From assembly GCA_003242315.1 (NCBI GenBank), contig QGUY01000020.1, positions 1-23,828 of the forward strand: a stretch of 23,828 bases of DNA, in the 5' to 3' direction. Positions 8,107 through 15,591 of the stretch are shown one piece after another. How positions within the stretch are numbered: position 1 is the first letter of the stretch; every line of letters begins with the position of its first letter. The notes under the pieces are model-generated. The model was not told where the DNA came from. It ran no database searches and saw nothing but the letters and a program-made list of their open reading frames with translations. The position numbers and the translations under genes were made by a program. Source of the DNA: Bacteroidota bacterium (GTDB lineage: Bacteria > Bacteroidota > Bacteroidia > Cytophagales > Cyclobacteriaceae).

Positions 8107-8748
8107 ATGAAGCACCTTATTATCAGTATTTTTCTGGTATTCGTAGCGGGGAAAACTTTTTCGCAATATGACCCCAAGGCCCTGGAGACCCTGGAAGCGA
8201 TGAGCGCTAAACTCAAGGCAATGGGAGCGTTCGAGGCCAATTTCACCTACCGCCTGACAAATGATGTCGATAATATTAATGAGGAGTTTAAGGGCAAGAT
8301 GACCGTCAAAGGAGATATGTACAGGCTCACCCTTCCTGAGCAGGAAGTCATCAACAATGGAACAACCCTCTGGACGTACCTCCCCGATGCCAATGAAGTG
8401 AACATCGACAACTACGACCCGAACTCGGAAGACGTCAATCCCTCCAAGATTTTTGAAATCTATAAGAAGGACTTCAAATACCTCTATCTTAAAGATGAAA
8501 CGGTCGGGGGAGTACTGTGCGAAGTTATCGACCTTGTTCCCGAAAAGACGGATGCGCAGTTCTTCAAAATCCGCATGAACATTTCGAAGAAGGACAAGCA
8601 AGTCAAGAGCTTCACCATGTTTGACAAGGGCGGCAACCGGTATACCTATTCGATTACCGAGTTCAAGCCGAACATCAACGTCGATGACTCATACTTTGCT
8701 TTCGATCCGAAAAAGCATCCTGGCGTTGACATCATCGACCTGCGTTAA
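8107..8748 (+). CDS. lolA: LolA-like outer-membrane lipoprotein carrier
   Basis: 213 residues with a signal peptide (MKHLIISIFLVFVAGKTFSQ), so periplasmic. The mature protein has the LolA arrangement: an N-terminal helix (ALETLEAMSAKLKAMGAFEA), then antiparallel strands such as ANFTYRLT, FKGKMTVKGDMYRLTLP and LWTYLPDANEVNI, and a closing YSITEFKPNINVDDSYFAFD segment. LolA binds the acyl chains of lipoproteins released from the inner membrane and carries them to the outer membrane. Many Bacteroidota have divergent LolA copies and lack recognisable LolB, so the receptor is uncertain. It lies 33 bp after ftsK with its own promoter box. The gene symbol follows family resemblance only; a paralogous role is possible. 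Confidence 0.85.
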   Translation: MKHLIISIFLVFVAGKTFSQYDPKALETLEAMSAKLKAMGAFEANFTYRLTNDVDNINEEFKGKMTVKGDMYRLTLPEQEVINNGTTLWTYLPDANEVNIDNYDPNSEDVNPSKIFEIYKKDFKYLYLKDETVGGVLCEVIDLVPEKTDAQFFKIRMNISKKDKQVKSFTMFDKGGNRYTYSITEFKPNINVDDSYFAFDPKKHPGVDIIDLR

Positions 8749-8780
8749 GAACATACGGCGGGCCTGCTGGCGATTTTTCC

Positions 8781-8788
8781 TTATTTTG
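8781..8788 (+). promoter_or_regulatory. Near-match -7 box (TTATTTTG) for pyrF
   Basis: TTATTTTG differs from TAnnTTTG at one position and ends 4 nt before the pyrF ATG at 8793. If used, the transcript would be leaderless. Alternatively pyrF may be read from the lolA-like gene 44 bp upstream. Confidence 0.3.
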
Positions 8789-8792
8789 CGGC

Positions 8793-9611
8793 ATGGACCG
8801 TCAGCAGCTCTTTGACAGGATCCGGCAGAAGGGTTCGTACCTGTGCGTTGGCCTGGACACCGACATCCGGAAGATTCCATCCCACCTGCGCAACAGCGAT
8901 GATCCGCTGTTCGAATTCAACCGCCAGATCATCGACGCGACGCATGAATACGCTGTAGCGTACAAACCCAACGTCGCTTTTTATGAGTCACTAGGCCCCG
9001 CAGGTTGGCAAAGTCTCGAGCGAACGCTCAAGTACATCCCTGAAGGCATTTTCACGATCGCCGACGCCAAACGCGGAGACATTGGCAACACTTCGTCCCT
9101 GTATGCAAGAGCATTCTTCGAACAAATGCAGTTCGACGCCGTAACCGTCGCACCCTACATGGGCGCCGACTCCGTCGCCCCGTTTCTTGCCTTCAAGAAC
9201 AAATGGACAATTCTTCTCGCTTGCACTTCAAACCCCGGCAGCAATGACTTCCAGACGATTGAGTCGAGGACCACAGGGAGACCGCTTTACGAAGAGGTAA
9301 TTGTAAAGGCATGCGAATGGGCAGGTCCTGACCAGCTGATGTTCGTAGCGGGCGCAACCGCTCCCGAACGCATCAAAAGAGTACGTAGTCTTGCCCCTGA
9401 TCATTTCCTGCTGGTTCCGGGTATCGGCGCCCAGGGCGGAAGTCTGTCTGCAGTATCAGAAGCGGGGATGAACAAGATGTGCGGGCTGCTTGTGAATGCT
9501 ACACGATCGATATTGTACGCATCCGATGGGAAGGATTTCGCGGAAGAAGCGGCGAAAGAGGCAAGACTTTTACGCGATGAAATGAGCTCTTACCTGGATC
9601 GATTCCTTTAA
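8793..9611 (+). CDS. pyrF: Orotidine 5'-phosphate decarboxylase
   Basis: Converts OMP to UMP, the last step of de novo UMP synthesis. 272 residues, the length of the long subfamily rather than the ~230-residue enteric type. LCVGLDTDIRKIP near the N-terminus binds substrate. The catalytic motif DAKRGDIGNTS has the Asp-Lys-Asp array at D91, K93 and D96. VAPYMGADSVAPF and the C-terminal LLVPGIGAQGG (phosphate loop) and NATRSILYASDG are intact. The ATG at 8793 gives the normal N-terminus. It sits 44 bp after the lolA-like gene and is followed by about 130 bp without a gene before the convergent ggt gene. pyrD is elsewhere in the window. Confidence 0.96.
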   Translation: MDRQQLFDRIRQKGSYLCVGLDTDIRKIPSHLRNSDDPLFEFNRQIIDATHEYAVAYKPNVAFYESLGPAGWQSLERTLKYIPEGIFTIADAKRGDIGNTSSLYARAFFEQMQFDAVTVAPYMGADSVAPFLAFKNKWTILLACTSNPGSNDFQTIESRTTGRPLYEEVIVKACEWAGPDQLMFVAGATAPERIKRVRSLAPDHFLLVPGIGAQGGSLSAVSEAGMNKMCGLLVNATRSILYASDGKDFAEEAAKEARLLRDEMSSYLDRFL

Positions 9612-9728
9612 AAAGTTCGTACTCGTCAATTCCACTGTATACTATTCAGGAGGTCCTTCACCCTTCGAACTCCGAAAGTGCTTATTAAATCAGGTCACCC
9701 AACACGGCCAACTGTAACATTGCGTACT

Positions 9729-9745
9729 ACTGCCCACTGCCCACT
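9729..9745. repeat. Short tandem repeat ACTGCCC overlapping the ggt stop codon
   Basis: ACTGCCC occurs twice in tandem plus a partial third copy (9729-9745). The last bases are part of the ggt stop codon (9744-9746, minus strand). The surrounding 9612-9743 gap shows no clear terminator hairpin. Confidence 0.5.
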
Positions 9746-11417
9746 AATACCCCGCTACTCCTCCATCCGGCGACCTGCTATCCGCATGTCCGCTCAACAC
9801 GCCTTTTGATACATCCACCACTATGCCCATGGCTGCACCTTGCTGAGTGATCCGGCGCATGTTGTGTCCCAGCTCCGTTAGAAGGGCGCGGGTGTCGTTG
9901 GACAGGCTGTATTTTTCATGGATGATCACATTGGGCAGCCATTGATGGTAGAAGCGTCCCGCCTCAATGGCCGTGGCGATATCCATCTCGTGATCAACGA
10001 CGTTTAGAATAACCTGAAGAACAGTGCCTATGATGGATCTCCCGCCGGGGCTTCCTATCAGCATGAACAATTTTCCGTCCTTAACAAGGATCGTTGGCGT
10101 CATGCTTGATAGCATGCGTTTGCCGGGTGCGATGAGGTTTGGGGCAGTACCAATCAGCCCGTCTTCGTTTGTCACGCCAGGTACGGGATTGAAATCGCCC
10201 ATCTCATTGTTGAGAAAAAATCCCAAACCATCTGCTACCATCTGTGATCCGTATGCGTATTCCAACGTGTATGTGAGAGATACAGCGTTTCCTTCCTTAT
10301 CTACGACAGAAAGGTGTGTCGTACTGGGGCTCTCGTAAGGTTGAGTGAATGCGGCAGGGTCGCTGACCGACACAGTGTCCAACTTAATCGTGCTTCGCAG
10401 CTCTTCCGCATACGACTTAGAGATAAGCTTGTCGACAGGTATATCCGGATTGAAGTCGGGATCACCCAGGTGAAGCGCGCGGTTGGCATATCCTCTCCGC
10501 ATGGCTTCGCTCACAACATGAACATAAGTGGCGGAGTTGTGACCGTAAGTCTTCAGATCAAATCCCTCAAGTATGTTGAGCATTTGAATCAATGTGATGC
10601 CTCCTGAACTGGGAGGCGGCATCGAGTAAATCTCATAGCCGCGATATGTTCCTGTAACAGGCTTGCGCTCACGGGCTTCGTAGTCTGCCAGGTCCTTAAG
10701 CGTAATAATCCCACCCTGCGATTGAATGAACAAGACCAGTTTTTCTGCGGTCTTGCCGCTGTAAAAACCAGCCTTTCCCTGTCGCTTGATGCGGGCGAGT
10801 GTTCGCGCCAGATCGGGTTGGCGCCACTTTTCTCCGGGTTGATACAGGGTTGTCCCATCCCTGAACATTACTGCCGCGGTCGATGGCAGCTTTTTCCAGG
10901 TCTGTTCGTGCGCGATCGCATCGTGGTAAAGACCGTAGGTGTAGGCAAAACCCCTTCGCGCAAGGCGTACCGCAGGCCGCACAACCCTCGACCAGGGCAA
11001 TTTACCGTACAGCCGGTGAGCATCGTAAAGACCGGCAACGGTGCCGGGAACGCCCACGGCAAGTGCACTCAGGTGATTGAGGTCTTTAATCAGATTTCCA
11101 TGTTCATCAAGGTACATGGTGGGTGTTGCCGCGGCGGGTGCCTTTTCCCGGAAATCAAACGTTGTAACTTCCCCGGTATGCTTACGGTACACAATAAAGC
11201 CGCCGCCACCGATGTTGCCAGCGGATGGCCACGTAACGGCCAGCGCAAACGCTGTAGCTACCGCGGCGTCGACCGCATTGCCCCCATCTTTCAAAATCTC
11301 AACACCAACATCGGATGCAAGTTGTGACGCCGATACAACCATCCCGTTGCGGGCGTACTCCTGTGCGGCCGCTGTAAAGGCCAACACCAAAAGAAACACT
11401 GACAGGTACGTTCGCAT
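9744..11417 (-). CDS. ggt: Gamma-glutamyltransferase (periplasmic)
   Basis: Ntn-hydrolase that cleaves or transfers the gamma-glutamyl group of glutathione and related peptides; it is made as a proenzyme and self-cleaves into two subunits. Starting at the ATG at 11415-11417, the protein has 557 residues and a clean signal peptide (MRTYLSVFLLVLAFTAAAQ). An earlier in-frame start at 11492 would hide the signal peptide and is rejected. Motifs: NAVDAAVATAFALAVTWP and NIGGGGFIVYR in the large subunit; PPPSSGGITL; the cleavage site STTHLSVVDKEGNAVS, with the nucleophile Thr at about residue 366; and GSPGGRSIIGTVLQVILNVV near the C-terminus. Length and order are normal. A TAC-TTTG sequence, one base short of the usual -7 box, lies about 20 nt upstream. 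Divergent from the DUF2851 gene. Confidence 0.95.
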   Translation of the reverse strand: MRTYLSVFLLVLAFTAAAQEYARNGMVVSASQLASDVGVEILKDGGNAVDAAVATAFALAVTWPSAGNIGGGGFIVYRKHTGEVTTFDFREKAPAAATPTMYLDEHGNLIKDLNHLSALAVGVPGTVAGLYDAHRLYGKLPWSRVVRPAVRLARRGFAYTYGLYHDAIAHEQTWKKLPSTAAVMFRDGTTLYQPGEKWRQPDLARTLARIKRQGKAGFYSGKTAEKLVLFIQSQGGIITLKDLADYEARERKPVTGTYRGYEIYSMPPPSSGGITLIQMLNILEGFDLKTYGHNSATYVHVVSEAMRRGYANRALHLGDPDFNPDIPVDKLISKSYAEELRSTIKLDTVSVSDPAAFTQPYESPSTTHLSVVDKEGNAVSLTYTLEYAYGSQMVADGLGFFLNNEMGDFNPVPGVTNEDGLIGTAPNLIAPGKRMLSSMTPTILVKDGKLFMLIGSPGGRSIIGTVLQVILNVVDHEMDIATAIEAGRFYHQWLPNVIIHEKYSLSNDTRALLTELGHNMRRITQQGAAMGIVVDVSKGVLSGHADSRSPDGGVAGY

Positions 11418-11420
11418 GCC

Positions 11421-11452
11421 TTGACCTTGAGCGTTCAAAGTAGGTATTTTTG
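11421..11452 (+). promoter_or_regulatory. Promoter for the DUF2851 gene (TTG-N21-TATTTTTG)
   Basis: TTG at 11421-11423 and TATTTTTG at 11445-11452 are separated by 21 nt, an excellent fit to the Bacteroidota promoter (TTG, about 17-23 nt, TAnnTTTG). The expected transcription start is near 11459, leaving a leader of about 60 nt before the ATG at 11520. It lies in the 102-bp divergent region with ggt. Confidence 0.6.
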
Positions 11453-11461
11453 AAATCATTC

Positions 11462-11477
11462 GGAATCGTCCGATTCC
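11462..11477. repeat. 16-bp palindrome at the predicted transcription start
   Basis: GGAATCG-TC-CGATTCC is a perfect inverted repeat with 7-bp arms and a 2-bp centre. It starts a few bases after the predicted DUF2851 transcription start. The 2-bp centre makes an RNA hairpin awkward, so a dimeric repressor operator is the more natural reading. The regulator is unknown. Confidence 0.5.
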
Positions 11478-11519
11478 TTCGTTGGCAATCATTTAACACA
11501 ACAATCAAAAAGACCCTCC

Positions 11520-12803
11520 ATGACAGAAGCATTCGTTCAATACGTATGGCAGTTCCAGTATTTCGACAAAAAGGAACTGCGCACTACCACCGGCGATATC
11601 GTCGAAGTTTTTAGTCCGGGAACCCCCAACCACGATGGCGGTCCTGACTTTCTCAATGCGAGAATAAAAATCGGCGATATCGAATGGATCGGAAACGTTG
11701 AAGCACACGACAACGCCTCGGGATGGCGCGATCATCATCACGATGAGGACCCCGCATACGATAACGTAATCCTGCACGTCGTCTGGTCTTTCAATCATGC
11801 GGCCGTGCGACAGGACGGTTCAGCGCTGCCTACAGTGGTCCTGGGCAATCGCGTTGATCGTGGTATGATCCTCAGGTACACAAAACTTCTTTCGACGCGT
11901 TCGACAATTCCGTGCGCCGCCCACTATCCGATTGTTGATGTTACAACAAAGCGCGCCATGATGGATCGCGCAGCAATGCTACGCCTGGAAGAGAAGGCTG
12001 CAGTGTGCTGTGCGATGTGGGAACATAATAACAACGATTGGGAAGAAACTTTGTACCAGTTGCTGTGTCGCAGTTTCGGATTCAAAGTGAATGCAGAGCC
12101 GATGGAGCAATTGGCTCGCGCAGTGCCGTTCCGTCTGATACTTAAACACAGCAACAACCTTTTACTGGTTGAAGCGTTGCTCTTCGGGACCGCCGGATTC
12201 CTGGATATGGGCTATCGCGACACCTACTTCCTTCGACTCAGGCAGGAATACCGATGGCTCGAGAAAAAGTATGGACTTATTACAAGCAAACTCAAGCCAT
12301 CGCAATGGCGATTTCTTCGCATGCGCCCAGCGAATTTTCCGACCCTGCGGCTCGCGCAGCTGGCAGCCGTACTTCACTATCACCCGCGAATCTTCTCCAT
12401 TGTGCGCGACGCCCAACATCTTAGGACACTTCGTTCTATATTTGTCGCACGACAGTCCGACTTCTGGTTACGACATTACCGGTTCGGCCTTCGTCAAAGC
12501 AAAACGATCGCGCCGATGGGCAATGCCAGTATCGACAACATCATCGTCAACGCCGTTGTACCTCTTCTCGCCGCTTACGGTACAACCATGGACGAACCCT
12601 TCCAGGTTGACAAAGCCGTTTCCTTCCTTAAGGCTATTCCCCCAGAGCACAACGCTATCACTCGCAAGTGGAGTGCGCTGGGAGACCCGCCCGGATCAGC
12701 TTTTGATTCACAGGCCCAGTTAGGCTTGTATCAGATCTTCTGCAGGGCGCGACGTTGTCTCGACTGCAGTATAGGATCGCTCATTGTAAAGTCCTCTCAA
12801 TGA
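11520..12803 (+). CDS. DUF2851 family protein
   Basis: 427 residues, the usual length of DUF2851, a family found mainly in Bacteroidota with no established function. The N-terminal hallmark block is present: VWQFQYFDKKELRTTTGD, then SPGTPNHDGGPDFLNARIKI and GNVEAHDNASGWRDHHHDED, followed by YDNVILHVVW. These Asp/His/Glu-rich motifs look like a metal-binding or nuclease-type active site, but that is inference. The C-terminus carries three cysteines, C408, C413 and C416 (FCRARRCLDCSIG), reminiscent of a metal or Fe-S cluster site. There is no signal peptide or membrane segment, so it is probably cytoplasmic. It has its own promoter with a palindrome, and its stop codon overlaps the start of the membrane protein gene (ATGATG at 12800-12805). 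Confidence 0.88.
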   Translation: MTEAFVQYVWQFQYFDKKELRTTTGDIVEVFSPGTPNHDGGPDFLNARIKIGDIEWIGNVEAHDNASGWRDHHHDEDPAYDNVILHVVWSFNHAAVRQDGSALPTVVLGNRVDRGMILRYTKLLSTRSTIPCAAHYPIVDVTTKRAMMDRAAMLRLEEKAAVCCAMWEHNNNDWEETLYQLLCRSFGFKVNAEPMEQLARAVPFRLILKHSNNLLLVEALLFGTAGFLDMGYRDTYFLRLRQEYRWLEKKYGLITSKLKPSQWRFLRMRPANFPTLRLAQLAAVLHYHPRIFSIVRDAQHLRTLRSIFVARQSDFWLRHYRFGLRQSKTIAPMGNASIDNIIVNAVVPLLAAYGTTMDEPFQVDKAVSFLKAIPPEHNAITRKWSALGDPPGSAFDSQAQLGLYQIFCRARRCLDCSIGSLIVKSSQ

Positions 12804-14047
12804 TGGTGGCCGGTCACATTTTTGCACTGATTGTGCTCTTCGTCCTTGTCGGGCTTCACTACCGATTCAATCGCGACATATTGACGCGCTGGTATTGGCC
12901 GGCGCTTGTGTTCAAGATACTCGCAGGACTCGCGGTGGGATACATGTATGTAATTTATTATGGTACCGGCGATCCGATCAACTTCTCAAAAGACGCAACC
13001 TACCTGGCATCCATCGCCCGGCAGGACGCATCTCGATACATACAATTCCTTTGGAGCGGGTACCTGCTGGAAGGTTTGGCGAACGATCAGCCGCGGTCTG
13101 TTTTCATGGTGAAAGCGCTTAGCCTAATCTATCTCATCACCTGGGATAACTTCTGGATCGCGTCCATGCTTATCTCCTTCTTTTCTTTTGTGGGTGCCTT
13201 GTTTCTGGTGCGCGTGCTCATTGTTCGCTGGCAGGTTTCGGCTGCGGCAGTTATCGCGTTTTTGTTTTGGCCCAGTATTGTTATCTGGACTTCGGGCATA
13301 CTGAAGGAGGCTATCGCTACACCTTGTCTTTATATCATGGTAGGCTGCATGCTCATCATCAGGGACAATCCGCGCAGTGTTTATGCCTGGCTCGGAGTCT
13401 TGTTTGCCACGTGGCTGGGATGGAGACTGAAGTATTACAATGTAGGAGTATTCCTGTCTGCGGGACTTACGACCCTGATCGTTTATTACATGATCAATGT
13501 CCTTCAGATTGCTAATCGATACGGACAGGCATTATTGTGGCTGGTGGTGTTCGGCGCGCTTACCGGAGGGGTCACGTTTCTTCATCCGAACTTCAATCTC
13601 CAGATGCTGCCTGAGGTTATCGCTTACAACTATCAATTGTCCACGGAAATGTCAGGAGGTGTGGGGGTAATGAAGTTTCCCGGACTGGAAGCTTCGTGGA
13701 CCAGCATTGCCTCGCACGGTCCCAATGCGCTCTTTTCAGGATTGTTCAGGCCGTTTTTATGGGAAGCCAGTTCGCTGCTTGCGATGGCCGGAGCAGTTGA
13801 AAATCTTTTTCTTTTTGTCTTGTTTATCTGGGCTGTCGTGCATTTCGTGCGTAATCCGGGTTGCAGCGAGCCCCTCCTGTTCATGGCTGCCGCGGTTGTA
13901 GTGTTGATTCTGGGTGTCATCCTCCCGCTTTCAACACCGAACTTTGGCACCCTGTCACGGTATCGTGTCGGGTATCTGTCGGTTTTCGTGTTCTTTACCC
14001 TTCGAGGCATCCCGTTGCTGGAAAAGAAGCTGAAGGCATTGTTTTAG
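12800..14047 (+). CDS. Polytopic membrane protein, GT-C/polymerase-like (function unknown)
   Basis: 415 residues from the ATG at 12800, which overlaps the DUF2851 stop (ATGATG), suggesting translational coupling; the second ATG (12803) is equally possible. A TTG at 12755 would overlap the upstream gene by 49 bp and is rejected. About ten hydrophobic segments alternate with short loops. The first outer loop holds YGTGDPINFSKDATYLAS with several acidic residues, and the segment FWPSIVIWTSGILKEAI recalls the PSxxFWSSGxxKE motif of Bacteroidota integral-membrane glycan enzymes (GT-C or Wzy-like). A late loop LSTPNFGTLSRYRVGY is also conserved in style with such proteins. It may therefore transfer or polymerise lipid-linked sugars, but this is inference from topology and one motif. 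A sugar-acyltransferase-like gene follows 34 bp later. Confidence 0.65.
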   Translation: MMVAGHIFALIVLFVLVGLHYRFNRDILTRWYWPALVFKILAGLAVGYMYVIYYGTGDPINFSKDATYLASIARQDASRYIQFLWSGYLLEGLANDQPRSVFMVKALSLIYLITWDNFWIASMLISFFSFVGALFLVRVLIVRWQVSAAAVIAFLFWPSIVIWTSGILKEAIATPCLYIMVGCMLIIRDNPRSVYAWLGVLFATWLGWRLKYYNVGVFLSAGLTTLIVYYMINVLQIANRYGQALLWLVVFGALTGGVTFLHPNFNLQMLPEVIAYNYQLSTEMSGGVGVMKFPGLEASWTSIASHGPNALFSGLFRPFLWEASSLLAMAGAVENLFLFVLFIWAVVHFVRNPGCSEPLLFMAAAVVVLILGVILPLSTPNFGTLSRYRVGYLSVFVFFTLRGIPLLEKKLKALF

Positions 14048-14048
14048 T

Positions 14049-14056
14049 TAACTTTG
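14049..14056 (+). promoter_or_regulatory. -7 box (TAACTTTG) for the NeuD/PglD-like gene
   Basis: TAACTTTG matches TAnnTTTG exactly and begins 2 nt after the stop of the membrane protein gene. The next ATG is 14082, so a leader of about 18 nt is expected. The downstream pair of genes can thus be transcribed independently of the DUF2851 unit. Confidence 0.45.
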
Positions 14057-14081
14057 CGCGAATCATTCTTCACTGAAGCGT

Positions 14082-14720
14082 ATGGATAACCCTGTGATAA
14101 TATTTGGTGCAACGGCGCTGGGACGGCAGGCGCGCATGATCTTCGAGGAGAACGGAAATACAGTGTATGGATTTCTCGATGATGACAAGACCCGGCATGG
14201 CGGCGACATTGACGGCGTCTCAATACTGGGTGCAACGGATGATGACGGCTTCCTGAAGTTTATTGGACGCAAATGCGAAGCGTTCGTTGCCTTCGACGAC
14301 AACCCGTTGAGAAAAAGTCTTGTCAAAATGCTCCATGAGAAACGCCATGTTCAGCCGGTAAACTGCGTTCATAAGACCGCCATCATTCCCGATGTTGCGT
14401 CTATTGGCCATGGTAACTTTATCGACATGGGGGTGATGATGGGAGCCGGTGCATCCTTGGGTAGCCATTGTCTCGTTCACGCAGGTGCTGTAATCAGTTC
14501 TGAAGCTGTACTCGGCGATTTCGTCCAGGTGGGAGCCGGCGCGCGAATCAATTCCAACGTGACAATTGCGGACGAAGTGTTTATCGGATCCGGAGTGGTT
14601 ATTGTCTCCGGCATCACCATTGGCAAAGGCGCGAGGATAGGAGCGGGGTCGGTCGTGATACAGCCAGTTGAAGCAGGTCAAACGGTTTTTGGCAATCCCG
14701 CGCAGGTCGTAAAAGCATAA
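14082..14720 (+). CDS. NeuD/PglD-like left-handed beta-helix acyltransferase homologue
   Basis: 212 residues. The N-terminal Rossmann-like half (VIIFGATALGRQARMIFEE, GFLDDD) is the nucleotide-sugar-binding part of the NeuD/PglD family. The C-terminal half is a left-handed beta-helix of hexapeptide repeats (IIPDVASIGHGNFIDMGVMM, GAGASLGSH, IGSGVVIVSGITIGKGARIG) ending in VFGNPAQVVKA. Family members O- or N-acetylate sugars such as UDP-amino sugars or sialic acid using acetyl-CoA. Here the block aligned with PglD IEHE reads ISSE (residues 138-141), so the catalytic His is a Ser (S140) while the Glu is kept; the second His (FSHV in PglD) is Gln149; and the His of the GASGHG motif is also missing (GATALG). 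The fold is secure, but classical acetyltransferase activity is doubtful. It is followed after 1 nt by the nucleoside phosphorylase gene. Confidence 0.8.
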   Translation: MDNPVIIFGATALGRQARMIFEENGNTVYGFLDDDKTRHGGDIDGVSILGATDDDGFLKFIGRKCEAFVAFDDNPLRKSLVKMLHEKRHVQPVNCVHKTAIIPDVASIGHGNFIDMGVMMGAGASLGSHCLVHAGAVISSEAVLGDFVQVGAGARINSNVTIADEVFIGSGVVIVSGITIGKGARIGAGSVVIQPVEAGQTVFGNPAQVVKA

Positions 14721-14721
14721 C

Positions 14722-15591
14722 ATGGGAAGTATCCCTGCATCCAGCCTGCTTCTGAATCCTGACGGGAGCATTTATCACCTGGGATTGCTGCCGCAGCATG
14801 TTAGCGATGTCGTCATTACCGTAGGCGATCCTGATCGCGTTGACCAGGTTGTACGTCATTTCAGTCGAATAGAATTTGAAACCAGGAATCGCGAGTTCGT
14901 TACGAAAACCGGCATCTATGGCAGTCGACGCATTACCGTGCTAAGTACAGGCATCGGAACGGACAACATTGAGCTGGTAATGACAGAACTCGACGCACTG
15001 GTTAATGTTGACCTTCGGAAACGCGTACCCCTGCAGCAAAAACGACGACTTCAGATTATCCGCATAGGTACGTCGGGTTCGCTGCAGCCCGACATCCCCG
15101 TGGGTTCGCACCTGTATTCCGATTATGCGGTGGGGCTTGACGCGATGATGGCCTATTACAACCTCAAAATGACTGAGCCGGAGCAGGCATTGGCGCGAGA
15201 CCTGTACGAAAAACTACAGCTTCCTCTGAGGCCTTACGTTGTGCAGTGTTCTCCGTCGCTCAGAGATCGTATCGGAATTGCTATGATACCAGGCAACACC
15301 GTTACTGCGCCAGGATTTTTTGCGCCCCAGGGCCGAACCGTGCGCATTCCGATACGTTACAACAACCTGCTTGGAGATATGAGCGCGTATCGTGGCAGGA
15401 TTGGGGAAGAAATATTTCGCCTTACAAATTTCGAAATGGAAACAGCGGGCTATTACGCCATGGCAAGGCTTCTCGATCACGATGCGCTTAGTGTGAACGC
15501 CATTATTGTTAGTCGCGTCGAAGGTGCGGTTGCTCCCGATCCGCAACGTGTGGTAGACGAGTTGATTGAAGAGGTTCTGGCAAGGCTGTAA
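14722..15591 (+). CDS. Nucleoside phosphorylase (PNP/UDP family)
   Basis: 289 residues. Members split nucleosides with phosphate into base and (deoxy)ribose 1-phosphate in purine or pyrimidine salvage. Visible motifs: GDPDRVDQV (phosphate site), LSTGIGTDNIELVM, RIGTSGSL (base/phosphate loop) and FEMETAGYYAMARLL, whose Met-Glu contacts the ribose. The overall order is closest to uridine phosphorylase-type enzymes, but the specificity residues cannot be judged by eye, so no symbol is given. It is somewhat longer than E. coli Udp (~253), with extra residues near 105-115 (RKRVPLQQKRR). The ATG is 1 nt after the stop of the NeuD/PglD-like gene, so the two are almost certainly cotranscribed and coupled. 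Confidence 0.9.
   Translation: MGSIPASSLLLNPDGSIYHLGLLPQHVSDVVITVGDPDRVDQVVRHFSRIEFETRNREFVTKTGIYGSRRITVLSTGIGTDNIELVMTELDALVNVDLRKRVPLQQKRRLQIIRIGTSGSLQPDIPVGSHLYSDYAVGLDAMMAYYNLKMTEPEQALARDLYEKLQLPLRPYVVQCSPSLRDRIGIAMIPGNTVTAPGFFAPQGRTVRIPIRYNNLLGDMSAYRGRIGEEIFRLTNFEMETAGYYAMARLLDHDALSVNAIIVSRVEGAVAPDPQRVVDELIEEVLARL

Noticed and set aside
944..9611. pyrD and pyrF as one pyrimidine operon
   Set aside because: They are 6.8 kb apart, separated by minus-strand genes and by ftsK and the lolA-like gene.
10722..11327. 201-codon open frame antisense to ggt
   Set aside because: It lies wholly inside a well-supported gene and shows no recognisable domain; typical shadow frame in moderately GC-rich DNA.
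9744..11492. Longer ggt start at 11492
   Set aside because: The added 25 residues precede a normal signal peptide, overlap the divergent promoter region and contain its palindrome; ATG 11417 fits better.
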